Notes under the pieces: model-generated
Databases searched by the model: none
What the model was told of the DNA's origin: nothing
Seen by the model: only the letters and a program-made list of their open reading frames with translations
Translations under genes and position numbers: made by a program
From: Fimbriimonadia bacterium
Lineage (GTDB): Bacteria; Armatimonadota; Fimbriimonadia; Fimbriimonadales; GBS-DC
Length of the DNA: 64,000 bases
Direction: 5' to 3'
Assembly (NCBI GenBank): GCA_026129765.1
Contig: JAHCHP010000017.1
Span: 25,279-89,278 of the forward strand
In this document: positions 58,541 through 64,000 of the stretch, piece by piece
Numbering within the stretch: position 1 is the stretch's first letter
Layout of the letters: every line of letters begins with the position of its first letter

Positions 58541-59560
58541 ATGTCTTTGTGTTTATCTGCTTTACTCATGTTGACGCTGACGGCGGGAGCGTTCCAAGAT
58601 TCGAAATCGGCTTCACCTTTTGATCCGCCTGCCGAAGTAAAACGCTTGTCTTTTTTTGAAGGGCAATGGGATGTAGACCAAACAGCCTATATGCCGGGCA
58701 GTACCGAGGGGCAAAAATCGCGCGGCGCGGTGCAATGCCAATGGATTCTGCAAGGCAGATTTATGAGTTATCGCTTCCAAACCGATTTCCCAGGCATGGG
58801 ACCCTACGAAGGTTTGTTGCTGATCACCTACGACCCAGAGATGAAGAAGTATCGTTCGTGGTGGTATAACTCCGCGTCTGCGCAGGTGGCAGAAAGCGTG
58901 GGCGAGTTCCAGGAAGGAAAATTGGTATTGACCAGTTCACCTCAAGAGTATCCCGGCATGGGCATGATGACCATGCGAACGACTTTTGAGCCCAAATCAG
59001 GCAAAGGCTTGCTCTTCACCTTGGAAATGCAGACGACTGGCAAGTGGGAGACCGCGATGGTCAGCGACTTTAAGCCTGCTAAAGAGAAACCTGCCGCTTC
59101 TAAAGCCGCCCCCAGCCCAGAAATGAAGAAGGTGGAGTTTTTGGTGGGTAAGGCGCGTGGTAAAGATAAAATGTTGGTGCCGGGACAAACCACCGAGTAT
59201 GATTCCGAGACCGTGGCGGAGTGGCTGATGCGCGGCGCATTTATCAGCGGCATTTATCGCGCGGAGATGCCGGGTTATGGTAAGATGGAAGGTTTGATGT
59301 TGACGACTTACGACCCCAACAGTAAAAAGTATCTCGTTTGGTGGTTCTCTAATAACAGCCCGCATCCGATGGAAACCTCTGGCAACTTTGACGGCACGAA
59401 ACTGGTGTTGGTGAGCAAGCCTTTCAGAGACCCGATGGGCGTCAATAACTTCCGAATCACGTTTGACAGCAATCTCAAAAACTCTCCCAATTATCGCATG
59501 GAGATGAAAGTGGGCGAGACCTGGACCCCCATTCTCGAAAGCACCTTCACAAAGCAGTAA
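58541..59560 (+). CDS. exported protein with two DUF1579-type domains
   Basis: A 339-residue protein with a signal peptide (MSLCLSALLMLTLTAGAFQ). Two related DUF1579 domains follow: FEGQWDVDQTAYMPGS, CQWILQGRFMSYRF, GPYEGLLLITYDPEMKKYRSWWYN in the first and EFLVGKARGKDKMLVPGQ, EWLMRGAFISGIYR, GKMEGLMLTTYDPNSKKYLVWWFS in the second. A Lys/Pro-rich linker joins them. The fold is lipocalin-like beta barrel by family knowledge; the ligand is unknown. AAGGAGG precedes ATG 58541. A consensus promoter and a strong terminator bracket this single gene. Confidence 0.85.
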   Translation: MSLCLSALLMLTLTAGAFQDSKSASPFDPPAEVKRLSFFEGQWDVDQTAYMPGSTEGQKSRGAVQCQWILQGRFMSYRFQTDFPGMGPYEGLLLITYDPEMKKYRSWWYNSASAQVAESVGEFQEGKLVLTSSPQEYPGMGMMTMRTTFEPKSGKGLLFTLEMQTTGKWETAMVSDFKPAKEKPAASKAAPSPEMKKVEFLVGKARGKDKMLVPGQTTEYDSETVAEWLMRGAFISGIYRAEMPGYGKMEGLMLTTYDPNSKKYLVWWFSNNSPHPMETSGNFDGTKLVLVSKPFRDPMGVNNFRITFDSNLKNSPNYRMEMKVGETWTPILESTFTKQ

Positions 59561-59584
59561 GAATCAAGGGTTGATTTATACGGA

Positions 59585-59614
59585 GGGGGCTTCAATAAAG
59601 AAGCCCCCTTTTTT
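59585..59614 (+). terminator. intrinsic terminator of the DUF1579 gene
   Basis: Stem GGGGGCTTC / GAAGCCCCC with loop AATAAA, followed by TTTTTT (59609-59614). Confidence 0.95.
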
Positions 59615-59646
59615 ATATCATTTCTTTGAACGGGTAAACTGTAGGC

Positions 59647-60546
59647 ATGTTAGCGGTATCAACAGCGTGGAACGCGAAGCGTCACACCAGCGGGCGGGCG
59701 GTTATCGAAGAACTGCTCGCGCTTGGTTTTGAAGACTTTGAAATCAATGTGCATTTTTCTGAGGAAATGCTCAAAGAAATCGAACCCATGGCGCGTGAAG
59801 GCGCGATTCGGGTCGGCAGCCTGCATAACTATTGTCCCATTCCTCCCGGCTTCTCTCGCGGCAGCGGCGACCTCTACTTGATGTCAGATATCGATGAAAG
59901 CCAACGCAGGCTCGCAGTGGAGAATACCAAACGCACGCTGGATTGGGCAAAACGCTTGGGCGCGGGCGCAATTGTGGCGCACTGGGGCGAGGTGATGATG
60001 TTCAACCCGCAGAAGTCAATTGTCAGACGCATTTTAGAGGGTGATCCCAGCGCGAAGGAGGAAATGAAACAACTCTATGAGCAACGCAATCAACGAAAGA
60101 TGCCCTACTTGGAGCAGTCGATCAAAAGCCTGCAAGAGTTATCGGAGTATGCCAAAAGCCTAAAGATTCGTTTAGGCTTGGAAACGCGCTACTACTTCCA
60201 TCAATTTCCCGGTATCGAGGAGATGGAAATGATGCTCGATGTCGCGCCTGAGGTCACCGGCTATTGGCATGATAACGGACATGCCATGACCCAGCAGTTT
60301 ATCGGAATCGCCCGTCATGACGATTATTTGGATCGTTTTGGCGACCGGCTGATGGGGCTGCACCTGATGGATATTATCGAGGGGGACCGGGATCATCATG
60401 CGTTAGGGCATGGCGATTACCCGGTCGAACAATATGCGCCCTTATTAACAAAAGCCCGCTGGCAGGTGATGGAAATCCACCGCGCGACTCCTGAAGAGTT
60501 GGTCGCATCGCGCGCGCGCCTGCAGGCTTGTGGATTTGGAGGATAA
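59647..60546 (+). CDS. sugar phosphate isomerase/epimerase-like TIM-barrel protein
   Basis: A 299-residue protein of the xylose isomerase-like TIM-barrel (AP_endonuc_2) group: ALGFEDFEINVHFS, GSLHNYCPIPPG, LGAGAIVAHWGEVM, RLGLETRYYFHQFPGIEEMEMMLD, GYWHDNGHAM, GLHLMDIIEGDRDHHALGHG. Glu, His and Asp residues at strand ends fit the metal site of sugar epimerases. Substrate unknown. TAAACT ends six bases before ATG 59647 and no Shine-Dalgarno site is visible, so a leaderless transcript is possible. The retropepsin gene begins eight bases after its stop. Confidence 0.85.
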   Translation: MLAVSTAWNAKRHTSGRAVIEELLALGFEDFEINVHFSEEMLKEIEPMAREGAIRVGSLHNYCPIPPGFSRGSGDLYLMSDIDESQRRLAVENTKRTLDWAKRLGAGAIVAHWGEVMMFNPQKSIVRRILEGDPSAKEEMKQLYEQRNQRKMPYLEQSIKSLQELSEYAKSLKIRLGLETRYYFHQFPGIEEMEMMLDVAPEVTGYWHDNGHAMTQQFIGIARHDDYLDRFGDRLMGLHLMDIIEGDRDHHALGHGDYPVEQYAPLLTKARWQVMEIHRATPEELVASRARLQACGFGG

Positions 60547-60553
60547 ACCCGAC

Positions 60554-62401
60554 ATGAAACTCACCCGAACGACCTTTTGCGCGCTAACTCTCATCAGTAT
60601 TTGCGCGCATGTTTTTGCGCATCCGGTGCAAGACGCGATTCGCGATATGCGAGAACCCTCTCGTATTTCTGCCGCGCATTTTATGGAAGGGAAAACGATC
60701 AGCTATGCTCTCGCGAAAAACGAAGCGCGTTTCGTTTCTGAACGCGATAAAGGCTACACGCGCATGACCACCTATTTGGGAGGTCGTCCAATGGAATCAT
60801 GGTCGACGCCGCAAGGTTCTTATGTTTATGCGCAGGGCGTTTTGCGAAAGCTGGGCGCGCAAGAGCGTCAAGGAGCAGACCAGGAACGGATGGAGAACCG
60901 GCTGCTGACAGAGATTTTGCGAAAGCCGGAAGAGTTTCAAGATACCGGCATGCGACGGTTATTGGATGGCTCCGCGGCTCGTTCGTGGCTGGTGCGTGTG
61001 CAATTTCAGAACCAGCCCCACTGGGTGGAGGTCTATTTGAACCCGCTGAAAAATCAGCTGCGGGGTTACGCGCTGCAAGCCAAACATCCCCTGCGCGAAT
61101 CGCAGACGGAGCGGGTTGTTCTTTACCGAGATTACCGAAAAGTAAACGGAATCGAAGTGGCTTTCGGTCAGCGCGAATATTACGATGGCAAACTGTTCTC
61201 TGAGATGCAAGTGACGAAACTGGAGACGCGCAGCCGGAACAACCTCGCGGCAGCGTGGAACCTCTTGAAAAGCCGCCCGAGCTATCTGGGAAAACTACCC
61301 GTAGAGTTGCCGCTCGTGAAACGCAATATGCTGGCGACGACGCAGGTGGAACTGATCAGCGCAAAAGGAAAGATGATGGCGACAATGCTGGTCGATACCG
61401 GCGCCAGCACGACCATTCTGCTGCCCCATGTTTCAAAGCGGTTAGATTTGAAGTCTGAAGGCGAATTGGGGGCGCGCCCCATTGGAGCCGATCTGCGATT
61501 GCAAAGCGCGCGCATCCAAAGCCTGCGATTGGGGACGGCGCGCCTTGTGAACCGCTGGGTAGCGGTAGGCGACTTGGGGATATTGGGTATGGCGCTGGGG
61601 GTGGATGGTATTCTCGGCTCCGATGTGCTGGGGTTGTTCCGGTCTACGTTCGATTTTCAACGGAATGTTCTTATTTTGCGCGATACGCGCACACCCGCGC
61701 TCCCTGTGCCCAGGCAGGCAGTGACATTGCCATTGGATAATATGTTGGGGAACCCCGCTTTCCGGGTCTGGATAGAGCCGAAAAAGTCAGGCTGGCTCAT
61801 TTTGGATACAGGCGCGCGCTTCACGGTGCTACCCAACCGGATGATTTCTGCTGAATTACGGGAAAAGAGCCCCCGTATCACGCCAGCAGCGGGCGCGGGA
61901 GGAATCTCTGCCTTTCTGAAAGGCGCGCGCTTGCCGGAATTGTGGATTCATGATATTGAGAAGGGTTTGAAGGTGGACTCAGTCGCAGTGCTGTTTTCGG
62001 ATAATCCGAATCAAGGGATTCTGCCTGGCACCGATCTGGGTGTGGTGGGGATGAACATTCTTCGCCGCTACCGGATGACCTTGGATTATCAAGAGGGCAT
62101 CGCGATCTTTGAACCGCAGTCTTATGTGGGGGATCGCGAGGGGGATGTAGGAATCCGCCTTAATTTCTCGCGTACCGAAGCAGAAATCATGTCGCTGGTG
62201 CCGCTGTCGCCCGCATTGGGAGCGGGATTGCGTCGCGGTGACCGCCTGATAAAAATCGATGATCGCTTGACGGAGAATGTCAAACCTTCGGAAGCGCAAG
62301 GGTGGCTGCGCGGTCCTGAAGGCTCCAAGGTACGCCTCACGATTCAGCGCGGCGAAGAGACCAAAGAGCTGGAACTGACGCGGGAAACCCTGATTATGTG
62401 A
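60554..62401 (+). CDS. secreted tandem retropepsin-like aspartyl protease with PDZ domain
   Basis: A 615-residue exported protein (signal about 1-22, MKLTRTTFCALTLISICAHVFA). Two retropepsin-like domains follow: the first motif LVDTGAST lies at about 278-285, the second LILDTGARFTVLPN at about 414-427, each with a downstream hydrophobic GIDGILG or GVVGMNIL element. With one catalytic Asp in each, the chain could form an intramolecular dimer. The C-terminus is a PDZ domain (about 550-610, LSPALGAGLRRGDRLIKIDD). The N-terminal 250 residues are unassigned. GGAGGA overlapping the previous stop acts as ribosome binding site. Confidence 0.85.
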   Translation: MKLTRTTFCALTLISICAHVFAHPVQDAIRDMREPSRISAAHFMEGKTISYALAKNEARFVSERDKGYTRMTTYLGGRPMESWSTPQGSYVYAQGVLRKLGAQERQGADQERMENRLLTEILRKPEEFQDTGMRRLLDGSAARSWLVRVQFQNQPHWVEVYLNPLKNQLRGYALQAKHPLRESQTERVVLYRDYRKVNGIEVAFGQREYYDGKLFSEMQVTKLETRSRNNLAAAWNLLKSRPSYLGKLPVELPLVKRNMLATTQVELISAKGKMMATMLVDTGASTTILLPHVSKRLDLKSEGELGARPIGADLRLQSARIQSLRLGTARLVNRWVAVGDLGILGMALGVDGILGSDVLGLFRSTFDFQRNVLILRDTRTPALPVPRQAVTLPLDNMLGNPAFRVWIEPKKSGWLILDTGARFTVLPNRMISAELREKSPRITPAAGAGGISAFLKGARLPELWIHDIEKGLKVDSVAVLFSDNPNQGILPGTDLGVVGMNILRRYRMTLDYQEGIAIFEPQSYVGDREGDVGIRLNFSRTEAEIMSLVPLSPALGAGLRRGDRLIKIDDRLTENVKPSEAQGWLRGPEGSKVRLTIQRGEETKELELTRETLIM

Positions 62402-62414
62402 ATGAGAGTTTCAC

Positions 62415-62867
62415 TCAATTTTTGCGCGCCCGCCATCGGGGCAGGAACCTGCCCGTTTGCTGTTGATAAGCAGCGTAATCGGGATAAACCTGAACCAGCT
62501 GGCGTTCTTCTTCGCGCGCTTTCAGATGAAAGAAAAGCATGATAGCCGTTGCGCCAAGCAACCCGTATGGTTTTTGCAGGAGTAACGCGACTCCGTAAAC
62601 CATCAGCATCAAGCCCAAATACATGGGGTGCCGGATAGAAGCGTAGACGCCATGTCGCTGCAGCCCTAACGCGCGGTTTGGCTTCGGCAACGGGGTGAGT
62701 TTCCGACCGTGCGCTATGAGCGAAGGCATCAAGAAGAACGCGCTCGCCAACAGCAAAGGCAGACCGCCCCATCGCGCTAATCCCCAATCCGCCGCCGGTG
62801 TCCAACCCAGCGCTGCGCCCCAACCTGCAAACAGCGCAACCTGTACCCCCACCCATAACCAGCCCAT
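62415..62867 (-). CDS. isoprenylcysteine carboxyl methyltransferase-like membrane protein
   Basis: A 150-residue, four-TM protein of the ICMT/PEMT-like group. The diagnostic C-terminal motif is RHPMYLGLMLMVYG, followed by EERQLVQVYPDYAAYQQQTGRFLP, which binds S-adenosylmethionine in this family. Bacterial members methylate varied lipids or quinone-like substrates. ATG 62867 begins the first TM helix; the longer frame is not supported. Convergent with the retropepsin gene, with 13 bases between. Confidence 0.83.
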   Translation of the reverse strand: MGWLWVGVQVALFAGWGAALGWTPAADWGLARWGGLPLLLASAFFLMPSLIAHGRKLTPLPKPNRALGLQRHGVYASIRHPMYLGLMLMVYGVALLLQKPYGLLGATAIMLFFHLKAREEERQLVQVYPDYAAYQQQTGRFLPRWRARKN

Positions 62868-62981
62868 GATTAAAGTGTACCTAACCTTTTGAGGGAATAC
62901 AACGGTGGAGGTTTTTAGAGATGAAGCCAGCCGCAGGCATTCAGACGGTGAAACCCGCTGTCGAGGTACAATTAATCTGAG

Positions 62982-64000
62982 ATGGCGAAGGCTCAACTAA
63001 ATCGGACTTTGACTGCAGCGAAGGCGGCTAAACAGGACGAATTTTACACCCAGTATGTGGACATCCAGAAGGAGGTCGAGGCTTACCTGGAGATCGATCC
63101 CACTACCTTCCGCAACAAGGTTGTCTACTGCAATTGCGATGACCCCTTCGAAAGCAACTTTTTCAAGTACTTCGCCGCTAACTTTAACAAACTCGGCTTG
63201 AAAAAGCTCATCACCACCAGCTACGACGGCTCTCCCATCGCGGGGCAAGACACCCTGTTTCCCGAATACGAAGAAGGGAACAGCATTCGGAAAAAACCGA
63301 AGGCGATCGCCGTTGAAATAGAGGTAGTGAAGGATGTCACGGGGGACGGGGCGACCAATATCGAAGATGTCAAACTGTTCCTCGAGCAAAATCCTCACAC
63401 CCGCGCCCCCCTCGCGGGAGGCGGCGACTTCCGCAGTCCCGAATGCATTGAGTATCTAAAACAGGCGGACATTGTGGTTACCAACCCGCCCTTCTCCCTT
63501 TTCCGGGAATACGTTGTCCAGCTTTTGGCGTACAAGAAGAAGTTCCTCATCATCGGGAACAAGAACGCCATCACCTATAAGGAAATCTTCCCGCTGATTA
63601 AGGAGAATAAAATGTGGGTGGGTGTAACGGCGTTCTCCGGCGGAATGTGGTTTTTTGCCGCATACGAGGGCAAGTATGAAAAGGTTGTCGACGGCGTGAA
63701 GCTAATCAATGTCTCGGCAATCTGGTTCACCAATCTGGACCATGGTCGACGCCACGAGGAGCTGCCCCTCATGACCATGTCCGAAAACTTGAGGTACAGC
63801 AAGCACAAAGAAATCAGAGGCAAGGCTGCGTATGAAAAGTATGACAACTATGACGCCATCGAAGTGCCCTTCACCGACGCGATCCCCAGCGACTACGATG
63901 GTGTGATGGGCGTCCCCATCACCTTCCTCGACAAGTACAACCCCGACCAGTTTGAGATATTGGGGGCGACAGAAAGCGAAGGCAAAGGCTTTTCCAAAGG
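62982..64000 (+). CDS. EcoRI-family adenine-specific DNA methyltransferase, cut by the window edge
   Basis: The frame is open from ATG 62982 to the last base (339 codons). It reads KQDEFYTQYVDIQKEVEAYL, VVYCNCDDPFESNFFKYFAANF, then VVTNPPFSLFREYV (the NPPF motif IV of N6-adenine methyltransferases, about residue 168), and GNKNAITYKEIFPLI. This matches the EcoRI methylase family, which includes solitary methyltransferases and R-M partners. No restriction enzyme is in view. Codon use differs from neighbours (strong AAG, CTC, TTC and GCC preference), which suggests transfer. TACAAT lies nine bases before the ATG, with no clear Shine-Dalgarno site. Confidence 0.88.
   Translation, partial: MAKAQLNRTLTAAKAAKQDEFYTQYVDIQKEVEAYLEIDPTTFRNKVVYCNCDDPFESNFFKYFAANFNKLGLKKLITTSYDGSPIAGQDTLFPEYEEGNSIRKKPKAIAVEIEVVKDVTGDGATNIEDVKLFLEQNPHTRAPLAGGGDFRSPECIEYLKQADIVVTNPPFSLFREYVVQLLAYKKKFLIIGNKNAITYKEIFPLIKENKMWVGVTAFSGGMWFFAAYEGKYEKVVDGVKLINVSAIWFTNLDHGRRHEELPLMTMSENLRYSKHKEIRGKAAYEKYDNYDAIEVPFTDAIPSDYDGVMGVPITFLDKYNPDQFEILGATESEGKGFSK

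Noticed and set aside
1..64000. rRNA and tRNA genes
   Set aside because: I saw no rRNA motifs and no cloverleaf with a CCA-type end; a covariance search would settle it.

Overview
The window looks like chromosome of a free-living, Gram-negative-type bacterium. The best guess is Armatimonadota (Fimbriimonas/Chthonomonas-like). The main reason is three pseudopilins that share an almost identical N-terminus running through FTLIELLVV to FPVFAQARE, a form I associate with Armatimonadota and Planctomycetota. Lipoproteins, a secretin, a PEP-CTERM protein, dockerin-like repeats, many Gfo/Idh/MocA dehydrogenases and several glycoside hydrolases fit this. No 16S gene is present, so the phylum is an inference. 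Genes are tightly packed, with many 4-base ATGA stop/start overlaps. No rRNA, tRNA or CRISPR array was seen.

Layout. 1-6506: a redoxin tail, a CDF metal transporter overlapping ilvC, a pseudopilin, an alpha/beta hydrolase-SDR pair and a Tat-exported Gfo/Idh/MocA enzyme. 6560-7790: an AT-rich island with a dockerin-like secreted protein. 8118-13443: a pseudopilin with a small lipoprotein, a secreted trypsin-like protease and a tail-fibre-like secreted protein. 13568-20068: uvrC, a dehydrogenase overlapping a FliA/WhiG-type sigma factor gene, glgA and an unknown gene. 20275-24181: an E1-like (ThiF) enzyme, a LuxI-like/exosortase-associated acyltransferase and a secreted glycoside hydrolase. 24197-25795: a GAF/HD-GYP c-di-GMP phosphodiesterase. 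26123-36204: a divergent type IV pilus/type II secretion locus, with minor and major pseudopilins on the minus strand and pilM-N-O-P-Q-B-C on the plus strand; comM follows convergently. 37761-45421: a sugar-binding lipoprotein whose two halves are in swapped order (a natural circular permutation), a GH29-like hydrolase, a TPR protein, an ABC ATPase, a dehydrogenase and an MFS transporter. 45434-49650: two related dockerin-like secreted proteins and a second pseudopilin plus small membrane protein pair. 49760-56291: glnE, a DinB-like protein, cdsA, tryptophanase and a membrane protein. 56380-62867: a PEP-CTERM protein, a fourth dockerin-like protein, a double DUF1579 protein, a sugar isomerase-like protein, a tandem retropepsin-PDZ protein and an ICMT-like methyltransferase. 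The right edge cuts an EcoRI-family adenine methyltransferase.

Many products point to one lifestyle: export of surface proteins (pili/T2SS, PEP-CTERM, dockerin-like repeats) and use of plant-type or microbial polysaccharides (glycoside hydrolases, sugar-binding lipoprotein, Gfo/Idh/MocA enzymes, isomerase). The most unusual items are the circularly permuted binding protein (37761-38834), the ThiF/LuxI-like/hydrolase locus (20275-24181), two pseudopilin plus small Gly/Pro-rich protein pairs, and a shared core promoter upstream of exported-protein genes.
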